DNA from: an uncultured Bacteroides sp.
GTDB taxonomy: Bacteria > Bacteroidota > Bacteroidia > Bacteroidales > Bacteroidaceae
Direction of reading: 5' to 3'
DNA: 64,000 bases
Assembly: GCA_900544675.1 (NCBI GenBank)
Contig: UQVZ01000011.1
Span: forward strand, 1 to 64,000
Positions 1-8,722 of the stretch are shown here, one piece after another; positions within the stretch are counted from its first letter, which is position 1; the number at the start of each line of letters is the position of its first letter. The translations under genes and the position numbers were made by a program. The notes beneath the pieces are model-generated. The model ran no database searches, was not told where the DNA came from, and worked only from the letters and a program-made list of their open reading frames with translations.

Positions 1-57
1 ATTCTTTGGGCGGATTAACCGCTGTCAATGTTGGCAAACATAGTAACTTACAGCTTG

Positions 58-95
58 AAGATTAATAATCTTACACGCACAAGATTATTAATCTT
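58..95. repeat. Perfect 15-bp inverted repeat (hairpin)
   Basis: Arms at 58-72 and 81-95 are perfect inverted copies separated by 8 bases, and each arm is itself nearly palindromic. It is AT-rich and has no T-tract to the right. It may terminate a gene to the left of the window or be a protein-binding site. Confidence 0.5.
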
Positions 96-144
96 GCAGG
101 AAAGATTCTGTATTGCCTCTGTTTTTTCTGCCCAAAATAATGTG

Positions 145-152
145 TAACTTTG
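145..152 (+). promoter_or_regulatory. -7 box TAACTTTG upstream of mtaB
   Basis: Exact match to the Bacteroidetes -7 consensus TAnnTTTG. Only a T-rich stretch, not TTTG, lies about 19 bases upstream. Transcription would start near 159, just before the first possible ATG (164). Confidence 0.5.
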
Positions 153-193
153 CACCTTATTGAATGAATGTGTTGCATACACCTTATTATATA

Positions 194-1522
194 ATGACAG
201 ATATGACAGATACTTCTATTTTTCAGAATAAAAAGGCGGCTTATTATACGTTGGGTTGTAAACTGAATTTTGCCGAGACCTCTGCTGTCGGCAAGATGCT
301 GCAGGAAGCAGGCGTGCAAACGGTGCGCAAAGGCGAGAAAGCCGATATATGTGTAATCAATACTTGTTCGGTCACGGAAGTGGCGGATAAGAAGTGCCGG
401 CAGGCCATTCACCGGATGGTGAAAGAACATCCGGGAGCTTTTGTGGTGGTGATGGGGTGTTATGCCCAGCTGAAGCCCGAGCAGGTGGCAAGTATTGAGG
501 GAGTAGACTTGGTGTTGGGGGCTGAACAAAAGGGAGAACTGATGAATTATCTGGGTACGCTGGAGAAACGCGGGCATGGAGAGGCGGTTACTACGGCTTT
601 GAAAGATATCCGTACGTTTGTGCCTTCTTGTTCCAGAGGAGACCGTACTCGTTATTTCTTAAAGGTACAAGACGGTTGCGATTATTTCTGTTCGTATTGC
701 ACCATACCTTTTGCCCGCGGAAGGAGCCGTAACGGGAAGATAGCCGATTTGGTGGAGCAGGCACGCCAGGTAGCTGCCGAAGGTGGTAAAGAGATTGTGT
801 TGACCGGAGTCAATATCGGCGATTTCGGTAAGACGACAGGCGAGACATTTTATGAATTGGTTCAGGCGCTCGATGAGGTGGAAGGCATTGAGCGTTATCG
901 TATATCTTCTATTGAACCCAATTTGCTGACCGATGAAATCATTGCTTTTGTTGCCCGGTCAAAACGCTTTATGCCACATTTCCATATTCCTTTGCAGTCG
1001 GGATGCGATGAGGTTTTGAAACTGATGCGCCGCAGATACGACACGCAATTATTTGCTTCGAAAGTGCATACGATTAAGTCGTATATGCCCGATGCTTTTA
1101 TCGGAGTAGATGTGATTGTCGGTACACGTGGCGAAACAGCCGAATATTTTGAGCAGGCTTACCGTTTCATTGAAGGATTGGATGTGACCCAGCTGCATGT
1201 GTTCAGTTATTCGGAACGTCCGGGCACACAGGCTTTAAAAATTGATTACGTGGTTTCGCCGGAAGAAAAGCACGTACGTAGCCAGCGCCTGATTGCTTTG
1301 TCTGAAGAGAAAACACGTGCGTTTTATACTCGTCATATCGGGCAAGAGGCGGTGGTATTGATGGAGCATGCCAAGCCAGGGGCTCCGATGCATGGATTCA
1401 CATCCAATTATATCCGGGTAGAGTTACCAGGAGATGAAGGCTTGGACAACCAGTTGGTACGGGTACGTATGGGAGAGTTAAATGAAGATGGAACAGCTTT
1501 GAAAGGGATATTGTGCGACTGA
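194..1522 (+). CDS. mtaB: tRNA threonylcarbamoyladenosine methylthiotransferase MtaB
   Basis: Radical-SAM methylthiotransferase that adds a methylthio group to t6A37 in tRNAs reading ANN codons. Visible in order: an N-terminal UPF0004 domain with cluster cysteines (TLGCKLN, NTCSVT, GCYAQ), then the radical-SAM motif CDYFCSYC with the following PFARGRSR, then a C-terminal TRAM-like region. The MtaB family rather than MiaB or RimO is favoured by the GCKLN start and the CTIPFARG context. An in-frame ATG at 164 exists, but 194 (MTDMTDT) puts the first domain at the usual distance. A GT2 gene follows after 21 bases and may be co-transcribed. Confidence 0.9.
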   Translation: MTDMTDTSIFQNKKAAYYTLGCKLNFAETSAVGKMLQEAGVQTVRKGEKADICVINTCSVTEVADKKCRQAIHRMVKEHPGAFVVVMGCYAQLKPEQVASIEGVDLVLGAEQKGELMNYLGTLEKRGHGEAVTTALKDIRTFVPSCSRGDRTRYFLKVQDGCDYFCSYCTIPFARGRSRNGKIADLVEQARQVAAEGGKEIVLTGVNIGDFGKTTGETFYELVQALDEVEGIERYRISSIEPNLLTDEIIAFVARSKRFMPHFHIPLQSGCDEVLKLMRRRYDTQLFASKVHTIKSYMPDAFIGVDVIVGTRGETAEYFEQAYRFIEGLDVTQLHVFSYSERPGTQALKIDYVVSPEEKHVRSQRLIALSEEKTRAFYTRHIGQEAVVLMEHAKPGAPMHGFTSNYIRVELPGDEGLDNQLVRVRMGELNEDGTALKGILCD

Positions 1523-1543
1523 TGACTAATAAGAGGGGGATAT

Positions 1544-2572
1544 ATGGCTAAAACAAAAGTTGCTGTTGTTGTTTTAAACTGGAACGGTGCGCAAATGCTT
1601 CGTCAGTTTTTACCTTCTGTCATCGAACAGTCTCAGGGAGAAAATGTAGAAATAGTTGTGGCTGATAACGCTTCGACTGACGATTCGTGTGCAGTAGTGG
1701 AAAAAGAGTTTCCTGGTGTGCGTTTGATTAAGTTAGAGCAGAATTATGGATTTGCAGAAGGATATAATCAGGCGTTGCAGCAAGTAGAAGCCGAGTATGT
1801 GGTGCTGCTTAACAGTGATGTAGAAGTAGGCAAGCAGTGGTTGCAGCCGATGGTGGAATATCTGGACGAACATCCGAACGTAGCTGCTTGCCAGCCTAAA
1901 ATATTGAATTGGCGTGCAAAAAACATGTTTGAATATGCCGGAGCTGCTGGCGGATTTATTGACCGTTATGGCTATCCGTTTTGTAGAGGAAGGGTATTTG
2001 ACGACATCGAAGAAGACCGTGGACAATATGATGATGCTATTCCGGTATTTTGGGCGTCAGGGGCTGCCTTGCTTATCAGGCTTTCGGTGTATCGTGAAGT
2101 AGGCGGATTGGACGGACGTTTTTTTGCACACATGGAAGAAATTGATTTATGCTGGCGTTTACACAGTCGTGGATATCAGATTTTGTGTTTACCGATGTGC
2201 GAAGTGTACCATGTAGGTGGGGCTACGTTAAAGAAAAGCAATCCGAAGAAGACATTTCTGAATTTTCGCAACAATTTGCTGATGCTTTATAAAAATTTAC
2301 CTCCTCAGGAGTTGAAGCCGGTATTGTGTGTGCGGAAATGCTTGGATTACCTGGCATGTTGTTTTTATGCCTGTAAAGGCGAATGGGCTAATGCTCGCGC
2401 TGTGTTGCAAGCCCGAAAGGAGTTTGCGACTTTGCGTCCGCAGTTTGCGGCTGACCGTAAAGAGAATCTGGAGAAAACCGTCTGTTCGGATATTCGTGAA
2501 CGGTATCGGTTTAGCTTGTTGTGGCAAGTGAAAATAAAGGGGCGGAAGACTTATTTAAAGCTGATGGAATAA
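1544..2572 (+). CDS. Family 2 glycosyltransferase
   Basis: GT-A fold sugar transferase, probably acting at the inner membrane on a surface glycan. The N-terminus shows the typical strand-loop VVVLNWNG, then the nucleotide-binding VADNASTDDS, then the DxD-like region LLNSDVEV. The acceptor-side motif HMEEIDLCWR near residue 195 is typical of rhamnosyltransferase-like GT2 enzymes. No membrane segments are obvious. It follows mtaB closely and ends before a bidirectional hairpin shared with folD. No other polysaccharide synthesis genes are nearby, so donor and acceptor cannot be assigned. Confidence 0.85.
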   Translation: MAKTKVAVVVLNWNGAQMLRQFLPSVIEQSQGENVEIVVADNASTDDSCAVVEKEFPGVRLIKLEQNYGFAEGYNQALQQVEAEYVVLLNSDVEVGKQWLQPMVEYLDEHPNVAACQPKILNWRAKNMFEYAGAAGGFIDRYGYPFCRGRVFDDIEEDRGQYDDAIPVFWASGAALLIRLSVYREVGGLDGRFFAHMEEIDLCWRLHSRGYQILCLPMCEVYHVGGATLKKSNPKKTFLNFRNNLLMLYKNLPPQELKPVLCVRKCLDYLACCFYACKGEWANARAVLQARKEFATLRPQFAADRKENLEKTVCSDIRERYRFSLLWQVKIKGRKTYLKLME

Positions 2573-2635
2573 GGGGTGTCTTGATTCTTGTTTTATACTT
2601 TTTGTTTTTTGAGATTTTAATTCTTTAGACAAATT

Positions 2636-2682
2636 AATTGCCCAGGTTTTTGAGATAGATGTTATATAATACCTGGGCAATT
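2636..2682. terminator. Bidirectional hairpin between convergent GT2 and folD
   Basis: Arms at 2636-2647 and 2671-2682 form a perfect 12-bp stem with AT-rich flanks. The position between the two convergent stop codons fits a terminator used from both sides. Confidence 0.7.
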
Positions 2683-2704
2683 ATTATTAATAATGGTGTG
2701 CAGA

Positions 2705-3586
2705 TTATTGATAGATGGCTTTCTTTCCAGCAAGTAGTGTGTTGCGCATCAAGGAAACAATGGTCATTGGACCTACTCCTCCCGGTACAGGAGTGATGAA
2801 CGAACATTTGGGGGCTACTTCATCAAACTTCACGTCACCGGTTAATTTGAATCCTGATTTCTTGCTTGCATCCGGAACACGGGTTGTACCTACATCGATG
2901 ACAACAGCCCCTTCTTTTACCATGTCGGCTTTTACGAAATTAGGTTGTCCCATAGCGGCAATGATGATATCAGCTTCCTGACACTCTTTTACCAAGTCTT
3001 TGCTACGGCTGTGGCAGACAGTAACCGTTGCGTCACCCGGATAGCTCTTTTGCATCATCAGCATGGCCATCGGTTTGCCTACGATGTTGCTTCGTCCCAA
3101 CACAACACATTTTTTACCTTGTGTTTCGATGTGGTAACGTTTGAGTAATTCCATGATGCCGTTGGGCGTTGCTGAAATGTAGCAGGGTAGACCAATCGAC
3201 ATACGTCCTACATTGATAGGATGGAAACCGTCTACATCCTTGCGGTAATCAATTGTTTCGATGACTTTTTGTTCTGAGATATGTTTAGGCAAGGGCAACT
3301 GGACAATGAAGCCATCAATGTCGGCGTCTTCATTCAATTCGCGGACTTTAGCCAACAGTTCTTCTTCTGTTACGTTGTCTTCATAACGAATCAATGTTGA
3401 CTTGAAACCACATACTTCACATGCTTTTACTTTTGATGCCACATAGGTTTCGCTTCCGCCGTCGTGTCCTACTAAAATAGCAGCCAGATGCGGACGTTTT
3501 CCGCCATGAGCTACAATATCAGCCACTTCTGCTGCAATTTCTTGCTTGATTTGTTCCGAAATAGCTTTTCCGTCAATCAATGTCAT
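2705..3586 (-). CDS. folD: Methylenetetrahydrofolate dehydrogenase/cyclohydrolase FolD
   Basis: Bifunctional cytosolic enzyme interconverting 5,10-methylene-, 5,10-methenyl- and 10-formyl-tetrahydrofolate with NADP. At 293 residues it has the normal family length. Visible motifs are YVASKVKACE (catalytic Lys), DGFIVQLPLPKH, the Rossmann segment GRSNIVGKP and the C-terminal PVPGGVGPMT. It is transcribed alone and converges on the GT2 gene. A consensus -7 box lies at 3620-3627 on the same strand. Confidence 0.95.
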   Translation of the reverse strand: MTLIDGKAISEQIKQEIAAEVADIVAHGGKRPHLAAILVGHDGGSETYVASKVKACEVCGFKSTLIRYEDNVTEEELLAKVRELNEDADIDGFIVQLPLPKHISEQKVIETIDYRKDVDGFHPINVGRMSIGLPCYISATPNGIMELLKRYHIETQGKKCVVLGRSNIVGKPMAMLMMQKSYPGDATVTVCHSRSKDLVKECQEADIIIAAMGQPNFVKADMVKEGAVVIDVGTTRVPDASKKSGFKLTGDVKFDEVAPKCSFITPVPGGVGPMTIVSLMRNTLLAGKKAIYQ

Positions 3587-3619
3587 AATTCCTTCTGTTT
3601 AAAACGTTAGTATAATTAA

Positions 3620-3652
3620 CAAAGTTAGCATTTTCTGCTCATATCTTTCAAC
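3620..3652 (-). promoter_or_regulatory. folD promoter
   Basis: Read on the minus strand there is TAACTTTG (3627-3620), an exact TAnnTTTG, preceded at 21 bases by GTTG, a 3/4 match to the -33 TTTG. The 5' UTR would be about 25-30 bases. Confidence 0.6.
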
Positions 3653-3810
3653 TTATCTTTCGCTTTATGCTTTATTAACGCGAGATACCCAATAAGGTAA
3701 ATCAGTCTGTCTTTATAGTATGGAGTAAAGGGATTTGCTTTTTATGTCGGATTTTTTAGTAGGATAAATAAGGGGAAATAGCGAATGTCTATAAAAAAGT
3801 TTCCTGAAAA

Positions 3811-3841
3811 TTTGTAGATTTAAAATAAATCGCTACCTTTG
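3811..3841 (+). promoter_or_regulatory. Promoter of the tRNA-His pair
   Basis: TTTG (3811-3814), 19 bases, then TACCTTTG (3834-3841) is a full match to the Bacteroidetes primary sigma consensus. It lies 28 bases upstream of the first tRNA. Confidence 0.8.
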
Positions 3842-3868
3842 CACTCGCTTTTGAGAGGTAATCAACAT

Positions 3869-3943
3869 GGTGACTATAGTTCAGTTGGTTAGAGCGTCAG
3901 ATTGTGGTTCTGAATGTCGTGGGTTCGAGTCCCACTAGTCACC
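3869..3943 (+). tRNA. tRNA-His (anticodon GTG), copy 1
   Basis: Full cloverleaf: acceptor arm GTGACTA/TAGTCAC, anticodon stem CAGA/TCTG around loop TTGTGGT (anticodon GTG), and T loop GGTTCGAGTCC. A G precedes position 1 and faces C at position 73, the extra G-1:C73 pair diagnostic of tRNA-His. The 3' CCA is not encoded. Confidence 0.97.
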
Positions 3944-3980
3944 CTTTCTTAAGCAAGCATTCATATTCTATCTCCAACAT

Positions 3981-4055
3981 GGTGACTATAGTTCAGTTGG
4001 TTAGAGCGTCAGATTGTGGTTCTGAATGTCGTGGGTTCGAGTCCCACTAGTCACC
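3981..4055 (+). tRNA. tRNA-His (anticodon GTG), copy 2
   Basis: Identical over its whole length to the copy 112 bases upstream, including the six bases CAACAT in front. There is no separate promoter in the 37-base gap, so both tRNAs are likely processed from one transcript. Confidence 0.97.
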
Positions 4056-4131
4056 CGCTTTTAGCAGTAATGCATTGACCGGACGGTTTGATGTGTCGCT
4101 GCTTTTTTCTTTTATTTATTCCCCTATTTGA

Positions 4132-4163
4132 TTTGTGTTTTTCTAATTATTTATTTATATTTG
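4132..4163 (+). promoter_or_regulatory. Promoter deciding the start of the gene at 4182
   Basis: TTTG (4132-4135), 20 bases, TATATTTG (4156-4163): a full consensus match. It lies downstream of the in-frame ATG at 4128, so that codon cannot be on this transcript and ATG 4182 is preferred. Confidence 0.75.
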
Positions 4164-4181
4164 CAAAAAAATATAAATAAT

Positions 4182-5303
4182 ATGATCGGCAAGGTAGGTG
4201 TTATAGTTTCTATTATTCTTTTCTGTATTGCAGTGGGATTCTATAGTTTTGCCCAGCTCAGTATGGCTGATAAAGGCAAGGATGTCGATTTGTTATCTTT
4301 TGTGCCGTTGGATTGTGCAGGGGTGCTTGAGACGGATAATCCGGATTTTTTGGTCAATGAATTTCCTCAGACTACATACGGTCTTCAGTTGGATACATTG
4401 CGTCAGAGCGGCTTGTTTCCGATGGTATTGAAAGCTGTTTTTCCCAATGCCGACAGCACCGTCCATCGGTTGAGTAATCGCATCGAACGAATGATGATTA
4501 GTTTTCATTCTCCTGTTTCGGCACGTAATGTAGTGATGTATTTTCATACGCATGACTCAGGTCGTGATTTTTTGCAGCAGATGATGCAAAGGCAAGGTGT
4601 GAAATTCGTGCCTAAAAGAGAGTCGTACCGTGGAAAGGATATTGATATCTATGCACTTGATAATGGTGATTTTATTTCAGCTTATTGTGGCAAAGGTTTT
4701 TGTGTGTTGAGTTACCAGAAAAATCTGATAGAACAGGTGATTGATGCTCGTAAAGATGAAACATCTTTACGTGAAGACCCGCTGTTCTTGGGGTGTTATG
4801 AGGATAAAGCGGTTAATTTTATTACGTTGTATGGCCATGCCGCTTCGCTACCTTTACTTGTAGAAGACCATGCACAGTGCTGGAGTAGTTTTGATATTCA
4901 TCTGAGTAGTGAAGTTTTCTATTTAAGTGGGTCGACTGTGCTTCCAGACTCTTGTCAGGCGCATGTGGATGGAAAATTGCATTGCATAGCTCCTGTCGAG
5001 ACAGACGGGGTACTGGCATTATCCGGGCAAGAGAGAATTGATTCGTGCTTATCTCATGTGATAGCGGTTCCACAGCATACTTTGTTTCAGGAATGCATCT
5101 CTAATCTGTCTCGTGATGCTTCGTTTATCTTTGTGGCAGATATGGATAAGGTCGAGGGAGATGCCTTGAAAGGGTGTCAGCCTTATTTGCCTAAGTTTGT
5201 CGTGCGCCATGCTGATTTGTTCCGTTCGTTCATTCTTTCTATCCAGATAACGAAAGTGGGTAACAAGCTTTCGCATATTTTTGTTTTTACTTATAAGAAC
5301 TAA
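4182..5303 (+). CDS. Membrane-anchored protein of unknown function
   Basis: 373-residue protein with one N-terminal membrane segment (roughly residues 5-24, IVSIILFCIAVGFYSF), no lipobox and no recognised catalytic motif. The remainder is a predicted periplasmic domain opening with a FVPLDCAGVLETD-like segment that recalls DUF3352-type proteins, a weak resemblance I cannot confirm. It has its own promoter, follows the tRNA-His pair and converges on the MFS gene with only 40 bases between. Function unknown. Confidence 0.7.
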   Translation: MIGKVGVIVSIILFCIAVGFYSFAQLSMADKGKDVDLLSFVPLDCAGVLETDNPDFLVNEFPQTTYGLQLDTLRQSGLFPMVLKAVFPNADSTVHRLSNRIERMMISFHSPVSARNVVMYFHTHDSGRDFLQQMMQRQGVKFVPKRESYRGKDIDIYALDNGDFISAYCGKGFCVLSYQKNLIEQVIDARKDETSLREDPLFLGCYEDKAVNFITLYGHAASLPLLVEDHAQCWSSFDIHLSSEVFYLSGSTVLPDSCQAHVDGKLHCIAPVETDGVLALSGQERIDSCLSHVIAVPQHTLFQECISNLSRDASFIFVADMDKVEGDALKGCQPYLPKFVVRHADLFRSFILSIQITKVGNKLSHIFVFTYKN

Positions 5304-5343
5304 GTCTGAGAGTGTACGCTTCGCTCTTTAGTTCTTTTTTCTT

Positions 5344-6543
5344 TCAACGTAACCGGTTCTGCTGGAAGTGCGGACCTGCTTTCAAGTGAAAATAGAACAA
5401 CGAAACGACGGTCAGGACAGCTCCGAACAGATAGGCATCCCTGAACGAAGCTATTTCGGCAATGTATCCTCCGGTCAGCATACCGATACCCAGTCCTACA
5501 TCCCACGAGGTAAGATAGGTGCTGGTAGCCGTTCCACGCTGGCTGTTGGGAGCCAGATTAACGAACAGGGTGTTATAGGCAGGAAACATGGTGCCGAAAC
5601 CGATGCCCAACAGCAGGGCTATCGCAAAGAAGAGCAGGGTGGTGAACATATAATTCCACTCGATAATCCATCCGCATACGCTCAGGGCAAAATAGCAGAA
5701 GCATACCAGATACAGTCCTGCCGCAATTACTTGCGTGATTTTTCCTTTGTCTACCAAGTGTCCGCTGAATATCCGGCTGATAGCCATTCCCACTGCCATC
5801 AGTGTAAAGAAGAATCCGGTTTCCGCCGTGATGCCAATCTGCTTGGCATACATGGCTACGTAGTTGGTTGTCATTCCGTAAGGGATGGAGAGCAGCAACA
5901 GGCTGAATCCGGCAGGCAATCCTTTCAGCAGAATAAATCGGTCGAGCGAGATGGGTTCCCGCTTGATGGGAGGTCTGTAAGGAGTCTTGACGCACGAGGC
6001 TGCAATAAACCCCAGGATGCACGAACCCAGTCCGTAAGAGAAAATAGCTATGTACGAAGTCCCTGCGCTGTGCAGGAACAATCCGAACATCGGTCCGATA
6101 GACATGGCAAGATTGTTTGCCAGTCCGTAATACCCCAATCCTTCACCTCTTCGGGAAGAAGGCATGATGTCGATGACTACCGTGTTTCCGCCTACCGTGA
6201 CCATGCCGAACGAGATACCGTGGATAATGCGGTAGATGATGAACATCGTCAGCAGGCTGGCGAACATATAGCCTACGAACACCAGGGTGAAAATGAAATA
6301 GGCAAAGAGATAAAGAGGCTTGCGTGCGAACGTGTCGAGCAGGTAGCCCGAGAACGGGCGGATGCAAAGAGAAGAAATAGTGTAACACGAAAGCACGATG
6401 CCGATAACGGCATTTGAGGCATGGAAGTTTTCTGCCAGATAAAACGGGAGTACCGGCGTAAGCAGCCAGAAGCCGAAATAGAGCAGGAAATTGGCTGCCA
6501 GGATGCAACAATAGCTTGGGGTAATCAGACGTTGCTTTTCCAT
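5344..6543 (-). CDS. MFS transporter
   Basis: 399-residue major facilitator with about twelve hydrophobic segments. The loop 2-3 signature appears as SGYLLDTFARKPLY and the second-half counterpart as SGHLVDKGK. The substrate cannot be read from the sequence; the layout is that of drug- or sugar-efflux-like carriers. It lies 104 bases downstream of pheS on the same strand with no consensus promoter between, so read-through from pheS is likely. The gap holds a CACAAAG hairpin (6581-6624). Confidence 0.85.
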   Translation of the reverse strand: MEKQRLITPSYCCILAANFLLYFGFWLLTPVLPFYLAENFHASNAVIGIVLSCYTISSLCIRPFSGYLLDTFARKPLYLFAYFIFTLVFVGYMFASLLTMFIIYRIIHGISFGMVTVGGNTVVIDIMPSSRRGEGLGYYGLANNLAMSIGPMFGLFLHSAGTSYIAIFSYGLGSCILGFIAASCVKTPYRPPIKREPISLDRFILLKGLPAGFSLLLLSIPYGMTTNYVAMYAKQIGITAETGFFFTLMAVGMAISRIFSGHLVDKGKITQVIAAGLYLVCFCYFALSVCGWIIEWNYMFTTLLFFAIALLLGIGFGTMFPAYNTLFVNLAPNSQRGTATSTYLTSWDVGLGIGMLTGGYIAEIASFRDAYLFGAVLTVVSLFYFHLKAGPHFQQNRLR

Positions 6544-6580
6544 TGTTCCATAAAGTAAAGTTAGGTCTTTTCACAAAAAA

Positions 6581-6624
6581 GACACAAAGCCCACAATTTG
6601 CTTTTGCACTGTGACCTTTGTGTC
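6581..6624. repeat. CACAAAG hairpin element, degenerate copy
   Basis: Arms GACACAAAG (6581-6589) and CTTTGTGTC (6616-6624) form an inverted repeat in the pheS-MFS gap. The core is shared with the longer perfect hairpins at 33957-34036 and 42300-42352. Confidence 0.5.
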
Positions 6625-6647
6625 CTCTTGCGATGAAAGAATATCGG

Positions 6648-7682
6648 TTAATTGGCTGCTTCGAACTCTTCAAGGAAACGGGTATCGTTTTCCGAGAACA
6701 TACGCAGGTCTTTTACTTTGTATTTCAGGTTGGTGATACGTTCTACACCCAGTCCGAACGCATAACCCGAATAGACTTTGCTGTCGATTCCGCAGGCGTC
6801 CAGCACAGCAGGGTCGACCATACCGCATCCCAGGATTTCTACCCAACCCGTGTACTTGCAGAAGGGACATCCTTTGCCGCCGCAGATGTCACAGCTGATA
6901 TCCATTTCGGCGCTGGGTTCGGTAAATGGGAAATAAGACGGGCGCAGACGGATTTTGGTTTCCGGACCGAACATCTCCTGGGCGAACTGCAACAGCACTT
7001 GTTTCAAGTCAGTAAAGGATACGTTCTTGTCGATATACAGTCCTTCAATCTGATGGAAGAAGCAGTGTGCGCGGTAGCTGATAGCTTCATTGCGGTACAC
7101 ACGTCCCGGGCAGATAACCCGAATAGGCGGTTGGGTCACTTCCATGGTGCGTGCCTGTACGCTGCTGGTATGTGTACGCAGGATGATGTTCTTTGTCACT
7201 TCATCGGGGTTAGTTTCTACGAAGAAGGTATCCTGCATGTCGCGTGCCGGATGGTCGGCGGCAAAGTTCAGCATGGTAAATACGTGCATGTCGTCCTCCA
7301 CTTCCGGTCCGTCGGCGATGGTGAAGCCCAGACGGCTGAAGATATCGATAATCTGGTTGCGGACAATGTTCAGCGGATGGCGTGTTCCCAGCTTGATAGG
7401 ATAAGCCGTGCGCGTCAGGTCGATGTCAGACATGTCGGCGTCTTGGTTCTCGAAAGTCTCTTTCAGCGCGGCGATGCGTTCTTGTGTACGGTTTTTCAGT
7501 TCGTTCAGTTTCATGCCGACTTGCTTTTTTTGGTCGGCAGGCACGTTGCGGAAATCTGCCATCAAGGCATTGATGATTCCCTTTTTACTCAGGTACTTGA
7601 TGCGGAGCGCCTCCAGTTCTTCGGCATTGGAGGCGGTCAGCTGGTCAACTTCCTGAAGCAATTCTTCTATTTTCGTTAACAT
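6648..7682 (-). CDS. pheS: Phenylalanyl-tRNA synthetase alpha subunit
   Basis: Catalytic subunit of the alpha2beta2 class II synthetase that charges tRNA-Phe. At 344 residues the length is normal. Visible: the N-terminal coiled-coil arm (residues 1-90), the class II motif 2 region around RVYRNEAIS, SYFPFTEPSAEMDI, a CDICGGKGCPFC insertion and the motif 3 GYAFGLGVERI. pheT is not adjacent, as is usual in Bacteroidales. A -7 box TACCTTTG lies at 7717-7710. An MFS gene follows. Confidence 0.96.
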   Translation of the reverse strand: MLTKIEELLQEVDQLTASNAEELEALRIKYLSKKGIINALMADFRNVPADQKKQVGMKLNELKNRTQERIAALKETFENQDADMSDIDLTRTAYPIKLGTRHPLNIVRNQIIDIFSRLGFTIADGPEVEDDMHVFTMLNFAADHPARDMQDTFFVETNPDEVTKNIILRTHTSSVQARTMEVTQPPIRVICPGRVYRNEAISYRAHCFFHQIEGLYIDKNVSFTDLKQVLLQFAQEMFGPETKIRLRPSYFPFTEPSAEMDISCDICGGKGCPFCKYTGWVEILGCGMVDPAVLDACGIDSKVYSGYAFGLGVERITNLKYKVKDLRMFSENDTRFLEEFEAAN

Positions 7683-7709
7683 AACCTATTCTTTTATTTT
7701 ATTCTTGCG

Positions 7710-7717
7710 CAAAGGTA
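7710..7717 (-). promoter_or_regulatory. -7 box of pheS
   Basis: TACCTTTG on the minus strand, an exact TAnnTTTG, 28 bases upstream of the pheS ATG. No clear TTTG is seen at -33. Confidence 0.5.
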
Positions 7718-7774
7718 AGGATTTAAACTGAATTTTTATCTTTTTCTCCCGACAAAAAAGAAAACTGGCAGTCT

Positions 7775-7808
7775 TTTGCCTTACAAATGAAAAAAAGAAG
7801 TAATTTTG
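7775..7808 (+). promoter_or_regulatory. Promoter of the DUF4348-murB-MBL operon
   Basis: TTTG (7775-7778), 22 bases, TAATTTTG (7801-7808). It overlaps the upstream in-frame ATG at 7787 and therefore supports ATG 7835 as the start. Confidence 0.65.
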
Positions 7809-7834
7809 CGCTTGATTTTTCAGAAGCACTAATT

Positions 7835-8698
7835 ATGAAAAAAATTGTATTGGGATGTTGTTTGCTTGTATGGGTAACAGCTTCCTGCGGAGGTGGAAAG
7901 AAAAAGGCGGACCCTTTCGAGGCACTGACAGCGCAGATTGATTCCCTGTCCGTCGCATCCGACAGTGTGTCGGTGGATACGGCTCCTGTCCGTCCCGAAG
8001 TGATACCGGCTACAGCCGACGAAAGCTTTGCCGACTTTTTCTACAACTTTGCTTCGAACGAACGTTTCCAGCATTCGCGTATCGTTTTCCCTCTCTCTTA
8101 TTATAAAGGTAAGGAAGTGACACGCATTGCGAAGGATGAATGGACGTACGACCCTTTGTTCAGCCGTGACCCGGTCTATACCGTGCTTTTCGACAAGGAA
8201 GAAGAAATGGAGATGGAGAAAGACACAGCTGTACGGAGCGTGCAGGTAGACTGGATTTACCTGAAGGAGCGCAACGTGAAGCGCTATTATTTTCAGCGCA
8301 TCAATGACACGTGGTTTTTGGAGGCGATGAACAAAGAGAAACTGGCGCATGCGAAAGAGGAGAAAGAAGACTTTTTCGATTTCTACTATCGTTTTGCCAA
8401 CGATTCGGTGTTCCAGTCCGAGCGTCTTGCCAATCCCTTGTCGTTTGTGACGGTCGACCCTGAAGATGAATTTCAGATTCTGGAAACTACACTCGATGAA
8501 GGGCAGTGGTTCTCTTTCCGTCCACCGTTGTTGAAAGAACGTCTGACCAACGTGCACTATGGTCAGGAAGCCTTACCCGATACCGATACGAAGATTGTGG
8601 AATTTAAAGGATTCGGAAACGGATTCAGCAATACTTTGTATTTCAAGTACCGGCATGGGGAATGGCGGCTGGTGCAGTTTGAAGATTTGAGCGACTGA
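7835..8698 (+). CDS. DUF4348-type lipoprotein
   Basis: 287-residue predicted lipoprotein: MKKIVLGCCLLVWVTASC ends in a lipobox-like cysteine followed by GGGKKK. A duplicated module is visible: FADFFYNFASNERFQHSRI near residue 65 and FFDFYYRFANDSVFQSERL near residue 185, each followed by a segment ending in WxF or WRLV. This matches the DUF4348 family of Bacteroidales. Role unknown. murB starts 24 bases later, so the two are co-transcribed. Confidence 0.8.
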   Translation: MKKIVLGCCLLVWVTASCGGGKKKADPFEALTAQIDSLSVASDSVSVDTAPVRPEVIPATADESFADFFYNFASNERFQHSRIVFPLSYYKGKEVTRIAKDEWTYDPLFSRDPVYTVLFDKEEEMEMEKDTAVRSVQVDWIYLKERNVKRYYFQRINDTWFLEAMNKEKLAHAKEEKEDFFDFYYRFANDSVFQSERLANPLSFVTVDPEDEFQILETTLDEGQWFSFRPPLLKERLTNVHYGQEALPDTDTKIVEFKGFGNGFSNTLYFKYRHGEWRLVQFEDLSD

Positions 8699-8722
8699 TT
8701 TTCGGATAAAGAAAGACTGAAG

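Noticed and set aside
5368..6417. Long open frame (+) opposite the MFS gene
   Set aside because: Antisense shadow of a clear MFS carrier; the product is rich in Arg/Gln/Ser with no domain and no promoter.
6618..7679. Long open frame (+) opposite pheS
   Set aside because: Shadow of the fully conserved pheS; no family resemblance.
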